Source: a virus. From it: DNA of 64,000 nt. The stretch covers positions 1-64,000 of the IMG/VR virus record IMGVR_UViG_3300002140_000265; one strand, written 5' to 3'. The notes beneath the pieces were generated by a model. That model worked only from the letters and a program-made list of their open reading frames with translations. It had not been told where the DNA came from and did not search any database. The translations under genes were made by a program, and so were the position numbers. Below, in pieces: positions 48,545 to 57,487 of this stretch; position 1 is the first letter of the stretch, and every line of letters begins with the position of its first letter.

Positions 48545-48898
48545 CTAAGTTTTTGGTGTAACGTCTATGGCATTATTAGTCTGTTGTAATAATTTTTGTA
48601 ATTCAGCAGTAGAGCCCAAGAATATATTATTCTGTTGATTCTCTATTTGTGCTTGTTGTTTTTGGGGTTGATCTTTTAGATTAATATCCCTATTCTTTTT
48701 ATTTAGGTCCATTAATCTATCGTTCACATCGCTGACGTTTTTAATCATCGTTGCAAGTACTTCGAATGCTCTAGGATGCTCTGATTCACGTGCAACCTCC
48801 ATCATCGTCTCTAATGAACTTTTACCTTTTTCAATTAAGTCATAATATGTCTCACGCGAATATTCGTAATCCGTTTTGATATAATCAGAATCGTTCAT
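48545..48898 (-). CDS. 16: Terminase small subunit, gp16-like
   Basis: A 117-residue protein: YSRETYYDLIEKGKSSLETM, ARESEHPRAFEVLATMIKNVSDVND and LMDLNKKNRDI match the central coiled coil of T4 gp16. It recognises DNA for packaging and stimulates gp17. The Gln-rich C-terminal part is variable. Confidence 0.9.
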   Translation of the reverse strand: MNDSDYIKTDYEYSRETYYDLIEKGKSSLETMMEVARESEHPRAFEVLATMIKNVSDVNDRLMDLNKKNRDINLKDQPQKQQAQIENQQNNIFLGSTAELQKLLQQTNNAIDVTPKT

Positions 48899-48903
48899 AT
48901 TTT

Positions 48904-49698
48904 TTAGGCGCTGTCGTCAAAAGACAAATCAATGGTTGTATTAAATCCAAAATCACTATCTGCAGAACCATACACACCCAGCGGATTTGTAACTGTAGTA
49001 AGTGTTTCTAATTTAATATCAGAATCTGCCAAGCCAACACCAGATTGAAACAAATTAGTAACGGCGCTGGTAATAACAGAAGAATTTGCAACGGGTCCAT
49101 GAAAATTAATTTTCATTTCAAAGTCTAAAGTATATATAATGGTTCTTCGTTGCTCTAATGCACCATCATAGTCATCTGTAAATGAGACCGACTGCATCGC
49201 AATAGGCACATCCTCTTTAAACTCTGGGTAAGCATCGGGAAATGGTTTAATCGTCAATGTGTACTGAGGATTAAAAAACGGTAGAATCTGTTCAACAATT
49301 TGCAATGCATCATCATGAGACTTTGCATACACATTTAATTGAAACGTAATCGTGTATGGTACAGGTGCAAAGAATGATTGTCTTGTTGTAGCTGCAGAAC
49401 CAAGTGTATTAAATGAACTGGTCTTTGCTAATTGTCGTGTTGTATCATATGCAAAAGATGTAATCTCAAATGACATCCGTGGCAATTTAACTGCTACTTG
49501 ACTGTTATTCGTAAGGCTTGGATTTTCTCTAATGCGCTCCAGGTATTTGGATTTTGGCGCATACGACAATGGCGCTTTCACTTGGCTAATGACGCTACCA
49601 GAAGAGTTCTTCCGAAGGACGTATATGTTATTGAACAGACGCCCAAAAATGGCTACTGCTTTTCTAACCTTTTCGTGATAAAAATACGTTCCAAACAT
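48904..49698 (-). CDS. 15: Tail sheath stabiliser/terminator, gp15-like
   Basis: A 264-residue protein in gp15 position (T4 272). Conserved pattern YEKVRKAVAIFGRLFNNI-like start (FYHEKVRKAVAIFGRLFN), RMSFEI and YTITFQLNVYAKSHDDALQIVEQILPFFNPQYT (pattern over 125-158). It caps the completed tail and joins it to the neck. Confidence 0.92.
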   Translation of the reverse strand: MFGTYFYHEKVRKAVAIFGRLFNNIYVLRKNSSGSVISQVKAPLSYAPKSKYLERIRENPSLTNNSQVAVKLPRMSFEITSFAYDTTRQLAKTSSFNTLGSAATTRQSFFAPVPYTITFQLNVYAKSHDDALQIVEQILPFFNPQYTLTIKPFPDAYPEFKEDVPIAMQSVSFTDDYDGALEQRRTIIYTLDFEMKINFHGPVANSSVITSAVTNLFQSGVGLADSDIKLETLTTVTNPLGVYGSADSDFGFNTTIDLSFDDSA

Positions 49699-50597
49699 TA
49701 ATTATTCTCCGCGTCACCAAAAGGATTATCTTCTGTAAAATCTAAGAAAGAATCCGATAAATCACTAAAGTCATCATTCTGTTCATTATTGGAAATTTGG
49801 TTATTTTCACTAATACTTAGAATGCTATAATCAGAATCTATTCTATAGTCGCCTCGTATCTTAATCGGCCTTGACGTAACGAACTCGTGGTATTTACCAT
49901 CAGTAGCACCGACGTGTATAAGTTCTAAATTACGATCAGAGTCTGACCAACGAGATACTTCACCAACCATCAATATGCCGGCAGCTGAATCTAAAGTCTG
50001 TAATGCAGTATCGCCTATAGCAATTGGTGCATTACTTGCTCTATTTAACTTAAGTATATATTCGTAAGCATTAGCCTGTTCAATTGCATCAATATCATTA
50101 ACACCAGTGTCAAGGTTCTCATCGTTGTATTCAAAGAGTTGACAGCGCATTTTATAGAGAGGCAAATTACCTAACTGATAAAATGGTTGCTCATGCTCAA
50201 CGTGGTTAATTTGAAACAACTTTTTAGTCAAAGGCAAATAAATTAAATCGCCTTCGTTTGGTCGTTCAGTTGATATCTCATTTTGGTATTTGCCAACAGT
50301 TGCTGCCCAACGCTTGCGCGCTACAACAAAGGTTGCTTCATCCCGGATTTCGACTCCAAAGCGACTAAACAAATCACCTTCACCGTCAAAGCCTTCGATG
50401 TTTTCAATGTACATCTCAATCTTATAAGATGAATTGAATTGTGAAGGGACATCGTCGCCAAAGATTCTGTCCTCATTCACCAAAGTGCGTGGCAGATAGT
50501 AAACATCTTGTCCGTAGATCTTAAGCGACTCTATGATAATACCTTCATAGAGATTCTGCTCCGATCTTACTTGATCTGAAAAGTATAGATTACGCAT
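49698..50597 (-). CDS. 14: Neck protein, gp14-like
   Basis: A 299-residue protein with the gp14 features YGQDVYYLPR near residue 29, EMYIENIEGFDGEGDLFSRFG (pattern over 61-81) and LIYLPLTKKLFQINHVEHE. Forms the head-completion and neck collar with gp13. Overlaps gp15 by one nucleotide. Confidence 0.93.
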   Translation of the reverse strand: MRNLYFSDQVRSEQNLYEGIIIESLKIYGQDVYYLPRTLVNEDRIFGDDVPSQFNSSYKIEMYIENIEGFDGEGDLFSRFGVEIRDEATFVVARKRWAATVGKYQNEISTERPNEGDLIYLPLTKKLFQINHVEHEQPFYQLGNLPLYKMRCQLFEYNDENLDTGVNDIDAIEQANAYEYILKLNRASNAPIAIGDTALQTLDSAAGILMVGEVSRWSDSDRNLELIHVGATDGKYHEFVTSRPIKIRGDYRIDSDYSILSISENNQISNNEQNDDFSDLSDSFLDFTEDNPFGDAENN

Positions 50598-50599
50598 TA

Positions 50600-51355
50600 T
50601 TATCCTACAAAGAAGTCAGGCGGCATTTCGTTCTCAAGCCGGATATCTTCTTTTAGTTTTTCTAACTCAGCAGACGCATCGTCATAGATTTGTCTACCGT
50701 TTAACGTTACACCGCCTGGCAATTGCATACCATCAAACTTAATAAGGTTTTGGCCCCATTGTTGTTTAATAAGTGCTGTTGAATACGCCTTTAACCACTT
50801 ATCGTTATAAATGGCAGTGTGTGATTCTGGGTTTATTGTTTCATAAACCTCAGCAACAATGTAATCGCCTTCTTTAATATCTTCGTCAGAAAAATCACCA
50901 AAGATATAAAGTCGATTCTGTCTTCTTGAGAATTGAACTTGCGGTGTACCATTCAGCTTAGTCTCTAACAATGACATATACTGTTGCATTTGCTCGTAGT
51001 ATGCCAAGTCGCCAACAAAGCCTGCAAGATTGTGTACATCATTTAACATGATTTGATATTTGATATCAAAAAAGTTACGGCTATTCGCAAACGTTGAAGT
51101 AATTGGAAACAACTTCGTGATGTAAATAATATCAGTCGATAAAGTAATATACTTATTTGTCACGTCGTCAGCTGTCACAAGATGCTTTAAGTAAGTCTTG
51201 ACCGTTGCGTCTGAGTGATATTCTTTATAATAATCTAATGCCTCATCAATGCGATCATCTACCTGATCTTCATCAACGTTAACTTCAATCACTGGCTCAC
51301 CAAGCTTGCGTTTGCAATAATCAATGAGTGTAGCTCTACTGTTTGGTGATGCCAT
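50600..51355 (-). CDS. 13: Neck protein, gp13-like
   Basis: A 251-residue protein: LIDYCKRKLGEPVIEVNVDEDQVDDRIDEALDYY (pattern over 11-44) and WGQNLIKFDGMQLPGGVTLNGRQIYDDA (pattern over 197-224) are typical of gp13. Connects the portal to the tail with gp14. A late promoter lies 60 nt upstream. Confidence 0.94.
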   Translation of the reverse strand: MASPNSRATLIDYCKRKLGEPVIEVNVDEDQVDDRIDEALDYYKEYHSDATVKTYLKHLVTADDVTNKYITLSTDIIYITKLFPITSTFANSRNFFDIKYQIMLNDVHNLAGFVGDLAYYEQMQQYMSLLETKLNGTPQVQFSRRQNRLYIFGDFSDEDIKEGDYIVAEVYETINPESHTAIYNDKWLKAYSTALIKQQWGQNLIKFDGMQLPGGVTLNGRQIYDDASAELEKLKEDIRLENEMPPDFFVG

Positions 51356-51415
51356 TCTAATTTGTCCCTGTTGCCTATTTTAATTTAAATAGTGCTAAAA
51401 TATGAATCTTAATGC

Positions 51416-51423
51416 TATTTATA
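51416..51423 (-). promoter_or_regulatory. T4-type late promoter TATAAATA
   Basis: Exact octamer 60 nt upstream of gp13, at the 3' edge of the 58-residue gene. Heads the gp13-gp17 transcript. Confidence 0.8.
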
Positions 51424-51439
51424 ATAAATAGAAAACAAA

Positions 51440-51616
51440 CTATGGAATTGTTTTTACACCTTGAATCACTCTTAGGCTGGTTCCGTCAGAATCATATATG
51501 ATAAGCTGATTGTCAGGATCATTAGTCACCCTGACACTAGTAAGCCTAAGCGTATCGCTAGCCGTCATTTCTTGAAATTTGTCGTTTGCTATTACGAGTG
51601 GAATTCTATCTGGCAT
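51440..51616 (-). CDS. 58-residue late protein
   Basis: Frame from ATG at 51616 (MPDRIPLVIANDKFQEMTAS) to TAG at 51440. It has its own late promoter 26 nt upstream. Beta-rich and slightly acidic (TNDPDNQLIIYDSDGTSLRV), resembling the short repeats of tail-fibre or decoration proteins. This fills what would otherwise be a ~300-nt empty gap between gp13 and the halogenase. Confidence 0.65.
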   Translation of the reverse strand: MPDRIPLVIANDKFQEMTASDTLRLTSVRVTNDPDNQLIIYDSDGTSLRVIQGVKTIP

Positions 51617-51642
51617 TGGTTTTTCTCAAAAGGGTTATTATC

Positions 51643-51650
51643 TATTTATA
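51643..51650 (-). promoter_or_regulatory. T4-type late promoter TATAAATA
   Basis: Exact octamer 26 nt upstream of the 58-residue gene, right after the halogenase stop codon. Confidence 0.78.
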
Positions 51651-51656
51651 CGATTT

Positions 51657-53267
51657 TTATTTATTGTATATGGTGTCACGCAAGAACTCATAATGGCTAG
51701 GTAATGTATCCACATGTTTTTTAAGCACCTTTCTGTGTTCTTGCCACTCTTTAAAAACCTTAGATGTAAGTTCTTCAGGCTCTTGGTACAGTAGTCTTAA
51801 ATACTCTTCATGAGGTTGGTTAATGCAATTATGCCCCATACCTGCAGTAATGTATAGAATGCCTCCACCTTCTGATGCAAATGACTTTTCTTTGTGTATA
51901 TTTGAAGCTACAGATGCATACGTGTTTCCAACTGCATTTGCAATGCGTTCATTCATACCAACTGAGTAAGTCATTGACGTCACTTTTTTCCAATAAGGAG
52001 TGTCATCACGCATGCTCAATGCATAGTGCAGTGAAATAAAATCTTTAAAATTCACAATTTGCTCGTAGAATGCAAAGTTATAGCAATCAATATCAAACTG
52101 CGTCACAGTGCCATTACGAGCTCCTAAGGTGTGTATTAGTTTGATGATGCCTTCATGTGTCAACATCAGGCCAGTAGATTCAAGCGGCTCTATGAACCCC
52201 ATTGATAATCCTATGCCAACTACGTTCTTTTCCCAGCTGCGCTTGTGTACACCATGTTTAATTTTTATATGTCTAACTTCAGCTTCTTCGGCTCTTTTAA
52301 TTTGATGCGGTAAACGCATGTTAGCTGATTTTAAATGATTTCGAAACTGTTCTTCTGCTTCTTCCTCTGTTGCAAATTGCGATGAGTAAACATATCCAGT
52401 GCCTATTCTATTCCACAATGGAATATTCCAAACCCAACCTGACTCAATTGCAGTACAACTAGTAACTGATTCCATTTCGTGTTCCTTATCTGCATAAGGA
52501 ATTACTGTTGCGATAGCTCGGTCGTTGAGCAACGTGTCAGAAAAAGACACGAATGGCACTTGCATTGTTTCTTCTAACAACAAAGACTTGAACCCCGTGC
52601 AATCTATAAAGAGATCGGCAGTAAGAGTATCACCGTTTTTAGTTGTTAGGTGATCTATTTCTCCCATGTCGTTTTTTCTAATATCAACAACATCGTCTAA
52701 TATATGTGTTAATCCATTTGGTTTACATATGCGGTCTCTTAGGTATTGGCCAAAGAGAGTTGCATCCATATGGTATGCAGTATCATTATAGAAATCAAAC
52801 CCCTTAACGCTGCCATCTTCATTTTTTGTTAACTTGTTGCTATCAATCATTGCGATTGAATCGTGGTAAAATTCAGCAAAAGTGTATGGGTCTAATGATG
52901 GGTCTTTCGCTTTCGCGATAAACCATTCCATTATCATCCTTGGTTTATTCGCTGTATTGTACCGACCAAACGGATAGTGGAACACGTGCGGTGTGTCTGT
53001 TGGGTTTTCCCTAAAATTTATAAACTTAATAGAAGTCTTATAAGTTGCGTTGCAGTAACTCATCCAGTCTTCATCTTTAAGACCTAGGTAGGTAAAAAAG
53101 GTGTTAATTTGCCCAATAGTGCTTTCTCCTACACCGATTGTAGGAGTCGACGGTGATTCAATCAAACTAACTTCAATGTCAGGCACCTGTTTGATTAGCG
53201 CTGCTGCAGTCATCCAACCTGAGCTTCCGCCACCAACGATTAGGATTTTTTTAATGTGTTTGCTCAT
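51657..53267 (-). CDS. Flavin-dependent tryptophan-halogenase-like enzyme
   Basis: A 536-residue FADH2-dependent halogenase. FAD motif GGGSSGWMTAA (residues 12-22), GVGEST (45-50), the catalytic lysine in ATYKTSIKF (K77, equivalent to PrnA K79), and the WxWxIP motif WVWNIP (about 277-282) that separates halogenases from monooxygenases. A related cyanophage enzyme (VirX1) has been shown to halogenate, preferring iodide, a range of small aromatics. Last of a three-gene operon with a 2OG oxygenase and a U32-like protein (4-nt overlaps). Substrate here unknown. Confidence 0.93.
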   Translation of the reverse strand: MSKHIKKILIVGGGSSGWMTAAALIKQVPDIEVSLIESPSTPTIGVGESTIGQINTFFTYLGLKDEDWMSYCNATYKTSIKFINFRENPTDTPHVFHYPFGRYNTANKPRMIMEWFIAKAKDPSLDPYTFAEFYHDSIAMIDSNKLTKNEDGSVKGFDFYNDTAYHMDATLFGQYLRDRICKPNGLTHILDDVVDIRKNDMGEIDHLTTKNGDTLTADLFIDCTGFKSLLLEETMQVPFVSFSDTLLNDRAIATVIPYADKEHEMESVTSCTAIESGWVWNIPLWNRIGTGYVYSSQFATEEEAEEQFRNHLKSANMRLPHQIKRAEEAEVRHIKIKHGVHKRSWEKNVVGIGLSMGFIEPLESTGLMLTHEGIIKLIHTLGARNGTVTQFDIDCYNFAFYEQIVNFKDFISLHYALSMRDDTPYWKKVTSMTYSVGMNERIANAVGNTYASVASNIHKEKSFASEGGGILYITAGMGHNCINQPHEEYLRLLYQEPEELTSKVFKEWQEHRKVLKKHVDTLPSHYEFLRDTIYNK

Positions 53268-53845
53268 TTAAAGTTTACTGTTATTACCAGTCTTGTGTCA
53301 TGTTGTTTTGGTTTTGTACTAGCATGAAAATTAAAACCATCAAATATCACCAGCCTATTTTTCACAGGTGCTACACTAGTTTTTACTGTAAAATTTGTAT
53401 CTTCTGCATAAAGCCTTAGCGACTCGTTATTTATGTCAGTACCTGCATCTGATAGATGCTGATTAAATACTACTGTGTCACCGTCGCTGTTTGAAACGTA
53501 GTAGCAAGCGGTGCAGTGTGGCCACAAAAAATCCACATGTGGGGTATTGTACTGTTTATCATCTAGTGATGGCAACAACAACCCAACGCGTATTCTATAT
53601 AATTCTTCTATTTTTCTACCAAGAGATTGTTCTATAGAATACACTAGTGGTTTAATATAAGGAAACCACTCACTAGGGCTTTTACCATAATCATATGCAG
53701 GATGCACAAACCCAGAATTGTTTCCATACTTTGGGTTAGTTACATCCTCGATATAATACCAATTGAACCCAGTTTGTTTTAGGTCTCGTTCTATATCATC
53801 TGCATAACCAACTGGCAATAAATTGTCAACGATTATAGGTGTCAT
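53264..53845 (-). CDS. Fe(II)/2-oxoglutarate-dependent oxygenase
   Basis: A 193-residue double-stranded beta-helix enzyme. Iron ligands HVD in NTPHVDFLWPH (about 102-104) and His in FDGFNFHAS (about 176), followed by RLVITVNF whose Arg binds 2-oxoglutarate; the prolyl-4-hydroxylase-like layout. Overlaps by 4 nt with genes on both sides, so it is a dedicated partner of the halogenase and the U32-like protein. Confidence 0.8.
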   Translation of the reverse strand: MTPIIVDNLLPVGYADDIERDLKQTGFNWYYIEDVTNPKYGNNSGFVHPAYDYGKSPSEWFPYIKPLVYSIEQSLGRKIEELYRIRVGLLLPSLDDKQYNTPHVDFLWPHCTACYYVSNSDGDTVVFNQHLSDAGTDINNESLRLYAEDTNFTVKTSVAPVKNRLVIFDGFNFHASTKPKQHDTRLVITVNFK

Positions 53846-55071
53846 GTTTTTACGCGTAGCTGCAAAGCAGAATCTATATCTTCCATACCAAATGTACGTT
53901 CACATTCGTGGCAATCCCAACATTGATTTTTACAGCTGGTTAACAATTTCTCTAATCTTTTACCACCATCGGTAGACCAAATACCTGAATACTTTTTATA
54001 AGTTGACCTAAAGTCATCTTTGGTATGTCTGGTATCAATCCAACCAGGAATCCAATCATGTATTGGTTCTAAATTATTATCTAATATATCTTGAAAGTTA
54101 TCAGCATAAATTGTTTCACCCTTAAAAGTTATTGTCTGTTTTGTTTTTGGGTTTCCACTATAAAACCATACAGCCTTCATGTGTTCAATTGACGAGTGAT
54201 CAAACATTGGAGTAGACAATCGGCCAGAAACTTTTAATACATCGACCAGATCAAGCCATTGGTTATATGAATCACTGGAACTTGCAACCAAGTTTATTCC
54301 AGACCTAGGCAATTTTATAAATTGCTCTGAACCTCGCCAACCGTTGCAGGTTAGATTGGCCGGGCCTTTAAAATAATCAGTGCTAATAACTTCACCCACT
54401 GAATCATGCTCGCGTTTAAATGGACAACTATAGACACATGATTCGGCCACAAGCAATGAGGTTAAAACCTTTTTTCTGGGATTTTTCTCATTTAAATAAT
54501 CCTGTGCTCGTTTAATTCGTCTAAGTTCTTTAATATTTCTATTTAAACTTCTATCCAATAATATTGTATTATATCCCAAATATGCAAAATCAATAAACTG
54601 CTGAGCATCTGCACAGATTTGATTTACAGTGCTTTTCCATCTCATATCAGGACATCTATTTTGCAGTTCACCTGTACGCATAATATGTGTTGATGATATG
54701 GTACAGCTTCTCAAGCCACGATCATAAAATCCACCAATCCATTCCACAAATTGTTGCCTAATTTCATCATTAAATACAACTTCGTGTGGAAATTCCATTG
54801 TATTCACAGTAAGTGAAATTTCAATGCCTAATTCGTTTTGTATTTTAAAAAGATATTCTATTTGTTCATCACTGGCTTCAACACCCATTGGATTGCCGCA
54901 ACGTTTATCCTCACCGTTGTAAGTATAATAAAAATATTTTCCAAAATAGACATCATGGATATTATCTCTAAATGCCTGATCTGCGTTTTTTAAAATTGTA
55001 TAATAGGTATGTGTGTAATTACCATGAAATTTGTCATAATGTGCTATTGAAAATCTTCGAAATGTATTCAT
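53842..55071 (-). CDS. Peptidase U32/UbiU-V-like Fe-S protein (putative)
   Basis: A 409-residue protein. ILLDRSLNRNIKELRRIKR followed by LVAESCVYSCPFKREHD (about 208-224) resembles the U32 family segment in which conserved cysteines bind an iron-sulfur cluster; more cysteines occur at NLTCNGWRG and in the C-terminal CWDCHECERTFG. A TIM-barrel-like N-terminal half is likely. Relatives act in tRNA hydroxylation (RlhA/TrhP) and ubiquinone hydroxylation (UbiU-UbiV). With a halogenase and an oxygenase it suggests a modification pathway; the assignment is by pattern. Confidence 0.5.
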   Translation of the reverse strand: MNTFRRFSIAHYDKFHGNYTHTYYTILKNADQAFRDNIHDVYFGKYFYYTYNGEDKRCGNPMGVEASDEQIEYLFKIQNELGIEISLTVNTMEFPHEVVFNDEIRQQFVEWIGGFYDRGLRSCTISSTHIMRTGELQNRCPDMRWKSTVNQICADAQQFIDFAYLGYNTILLDRSLNRNIKELRRIKRAQDYLNEKNPRKKVLTSLLVAESCVYSCPFKREHDSVGEVISTDYFKGPANLTCNGWRGSEQFIKLPRSGINLVASSSDSYNQWLDLVDVLKVSGRLSTPMFDHSSIEHMKAVWFYSGNPKTKQTITFKGETIYADNFQDILDNNLEPIHDWIPGWIDTRHTKDDFRSTYKKYSGIWSTDGGKRLEKLLTSCKNQCWDCHECERTFGMEDIDSALQLRVKT

Positions 55072-55092
55072 AAAATAATTATCACTGTAAAT

Positions 55093-55488
55093 TTACGCTG
55101 GAGGATTATTTCTTATATAAGTTAGTACTGCTGCTGGATCATCTTTTGGTATCTGTGCTTTTACTGCTGTAATATGACTTGCCCAGGGACCTGTTGCAGA
55201 TATGGTCCCATTTGCTAAAATTTCCTTGTACAACATGTCCAATTGGTCACCAATACCAGTATAGGCTACGGCTCTGGCAAGCTTGTATGCATTGTCAGCA
55301 AATCCAGGTTGTGTAAGTGGATCAAATGCAATAAATTCTCCACTGGATTCATTATATGTATGTGATGTCAATGTGTCGTCTGGGCAATCAACCCATCGGA
55401 ACGAAGCTGCTGCTTCAAACTCATTGCCCAGATCAACAACATCACACACTCGGCCTGGTTCTAAACTATTCAATAATGCTTTTTTCAT
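55093..55488 (-). CDS. Tail-fibre assembly/attachment-type protein
   Basis: A 131-residue protein at the end of the adhesin cluster. The C-terminal GIGDQLDMLYKEILANG ... WASHITAVKAQIPKDD parallels YPSIADQLDLIYHEGVDAWKAQIAAVK in the protein at 59970-60257, so both belong to the same family of small tail-fibre-associated (assembly chaperone-like) proteins. It is 2 nt behind the last glycine-rich adhesin. Confidence 0.6.
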   Translation of the reverse strand: MKKALLNSLEPGRVCDVVDLGNEFEAAASFRWVDCPDDTLTSHTYNESSGEFIAFDPLTQPGFADNAYKLARAVAYTGIGDQLDMLYKEILANGTISATGPWASHITAVKAQIPKDDPAAVLTYIRNNPPA

Positions 55489-55490
55489 GT

Positions 55491-56153
55491 TTAAGAAAAC
55501 TCCAAAATAATAACTGCTCCTGCATTTCCAGGAGTACCTGTGCCACTTTCATTTGTGCGCCAACCAGAACCTCCTGATCCCGGCGCGCCTGGCCCGACAA
55601 CACCACCGTTGTTGGCTCTATTAGGGCCTCTTCCACCACCCAAATATGTATCACCACCACGGCCTAATCCACCATGCCCCATACTGTTTCCATGACCAGT
55701 GCCCATAGCCCCGTAAAGATTTACATTACCTGATGATCCGAGACCTGGAACTCCACCAGTATGACTATAATTTCTATTTGCGCCATAACCACCACTAGCT
55801 GATAAATAACTACCAAAACTACTGGTACTACCATCACCAGCTGCGGCATAATAACCTACTGCGCCGCCGCCACCACCTACTGTCACTGTTACTGTACTTA
55901 CTGCTGATACATCTATGATTTTTTCCGAGTAACCACCACCGCCACCACTTTCGCAATAACCAGCTGCGCCGCCACCGCCACCAACCACTTTAACTAATAC
56001 ACTGGTGCATCCGCTAGGCTTAGTCCATGTATGAGTACCTGCTGTGATATATGATGATATTGACTTAACTTTACCAGTATCGTTTGTACTGTCAAACTTC
56101 GTAGTTTGAGTAGTACCATCAGTAAAAGTAATTGATCCAGTAATTAATGACAT
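55491..56153 (-). CDS. Glycine-rich tail-fibre adhesin, copy 3
   Basis: A 220-residue protein of the tandem trio. N-terminal GSITFTDGTTQTTKFDS, then TAGTHTWTKPSGCTSVLVKVVGGGGGAAGY, and a glycine-rich body with GGGGGYSEK and GYYAAAGDGS blocks. Polyglycine-rich distal fibre adhesins (such as gp38 of S16-like phages) fold as stacks of PGII helices with variable loops that bind receptors. Variable stretches lie between conserved blocks shared by the three copies. Confidence 0.75.
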   Translation of the reverse strand: MSLITGSITFTDGTTQTTKFDSTNDTGKVKSISSYITAGTHTWTKPSGCTSVLVKVVGGGGGAAGYCESGGGGGYSEKIIDVSAVSTVTVTVGGGGGAVGYYAAAGDGSTSSFGSYLSASGGYGANRNYSHTGGVPGLGSSGNVNLYGAMGTGHGNSMGHGGLGRGGDTYLGGGRGPNRANNGGVVGPGAPGSGGSGWRTNESGTGTPGNAGAVIILEFS

Positions 56154-56160
56154 CTTGTAT

Positions 56161-56844
56161 TTATTTATATGAATAAACTATGACTGCGCCAATGGATCCA
56201 TTGGTACCAGCCCAATTTTGCATTGCACCACCTACACCACCAGCACCCGGACTGCCGGGATTAAGATTACCCGTATTAGTTGAATGAGATGCGCCGGAGC
56301 CTCCACCAAAAAAACTTTTACCACCACGGCCAACCGCTTCTCGGCCACCTGTATTTCCATGTCCAGTGCCTGAGCCTCCGCGTACATTAATATCGCCACC
56401 CGTGCCTGCGCCGCCAACTCCACCAGTATGATTGGAATTTCTATTTGCACCATAGCCACCGGTTGCGCTACAATAAGATCCAAAACTACTGGTACCACCA
56501 TCACCAGCTGCGGCATAATAACCTACAGCACCACCACCTCCACCTATTGTCACTGTTACTGTACTTACTGCTGATACATCAACTAGTTTTTCTGAATAAC
56601 CACCAGCACCACCGGATTCGTTATAGCTGGCCCCACCGCCCCCAGCTCCTACAACCTGCACCAAAGCTTTTGTGCAACCACTAGGCTTAGTCCATGTATG
56701 AGTACCTGCTGTGGTATAAGAGTTAATTTGTATTATTTTTCCCTGATCATCGGTTGAATCAAATTTTGTAGCTTGGGTTGTACCATCAGTGAATTGAACT
56801 GTTCCATTTATTGCCATAATTTTCTCACTTAAAAGAATAAACAA
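56161..56844 (-). CDS. Glycine-rich tail-fibre adhesin, copy 2
   Basis: About 217-227 residues; the likely start is MAINGTVQFTDGTTQ at 56817, the longer frame overlapping copy 1 by 20 nt. Same architecture as its neighbours: a QFTDGTTQATKFDST head, HTWTKPSGCTKALVQV, then GGAGGYSEKLVD and GYYAAAGDGGTSSFGSY blocks with divergent loops (GGREAVGRGGKSFFGG). A receptor-binding role is inferred from the family. Confidence 0.75.
   Translation of the reverse strand: MFILLSEKIMAINGTVQFTDGTTQATKFDSTDDQGKIIQINSYTTAGTHTWTKPSGCTKALVQVVGAGGGGASYNESGGAGGYSEKLVDVSAVSTVTVTIGGGGGAVGYYAAAGDGGTSSFGSYCSATGGYGANRNSNHTGGVGGAGTGGDINVRGGSGTGHGNTGGREAVGRGGKSFFGGGSGASHSTNTGNLNPGSPGAGGVGGAMQNWAGTNGSIGAVIVYSYK
56162..56169 (-). 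promoter_or_regulatory. TATAAATA octamer at adhesin copy 2/3 junction
   Basis: Exact late octamer formed by the last codons and stop of adhesin copy 2, 8 nt before the copy 3 ATG. A transcript from it would be nearly leaderless, so use is uncertain. Confidence 0.35.
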
Positions 56845-57484
56845 TCACTGCGCCTGGTTGACCTGCATTACCGGCACCGCCGTCATTCGTTCTGCCACCA
56901 GGCCCACCACATCCAGGTGATCCTATATCCATCTGTGTAGTTGTAGTAGATCTATTCACAGTACTACCGCCACCTAAATAAGTGCCACCACCAGTACCGC
57001 CGGGGTAATGTCCTGCGCTGTTTGCGTGGCCAGTACCATCGCCACCGTATAGGTTAATACCGCCATTACTACCAACGCCACCATGACCGCCAGTATGACT
57101 ATAGTTTCTATTTGAACCATACCCGCCAGTGGCGCTACAATAAGATCCAAAACTACTGGTACCACCATCACCAGCTGCGGCATAATATCCCACAGCACCA
57201 CCACCACCGCCTACGGTTACAGCAACGGTGCTTACGGCTGATACGTCGATGTTTTCCTCTGCATATCCACCGCCGCCACCACTTTCACAATAACCTGCGG
57301 CACCACCACCACCACCGATAATTTTTACCAATACATTAGTACATCCAGTAGGTTTAGTCCATGTATGTGCACCTGCGGTATTATAATAATTTATACTAAT
57401 AGGTATCCCGGTATCCATAGTACTATCAAATTTCGTACTTTGGGTAGTACCATCATTGAATTGAACAGTTCCAATTATTGGCAT
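56825..57484 (-). CDS. Glycine-rich tail-fibre adhesin, copy 1
   Basis: A 219-residue first member of the trio. Head MPIIGTVQFNDGTTQSTKFDS, HTWTKPTGCTNVLVKII, and repeating glycine-rich blocks. It follows the 324-residue fibre protein by 3 nt. Three divergent copies in a row would allow exchange of receptor specificity by recombination through the conserved blocks. Confidence 0.75.
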   Translation of the reverse strand: MPIIGTVQFNDGTTQSTKFDSTMDTGIPISINYYNTAGAHTWTKPTGCTNVLVKIIGGGGGAAGYCESGGGGGYAEENIDVSAVSTVAVTVGGGGGAVGYYAAAGDGGTSSFGSYCSATGGYGSNRNYSHTGGHGGVGSNGGINLYGGDGTGHANSAGHYPGGTGGGTYLGGGSTVNRSTTTTQMDIGSPGCGGPGGRTNDGGAGNAGQPGAVIVYSFK

Positions 57485-57487
57485 TGC

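Noticed and set aside
53842-55071. Radical SAM enzyme, because of clustered cysteines
   Set aside because: No CxxxCxxC motif; the cysteine spacing fits U32-like proteins better.
56445-57321. His-rich plus-strand frames opposite the glycine-rich adhesins
   Set aside because: Poly-His runs are simply the antisense of poly-Gly codons.
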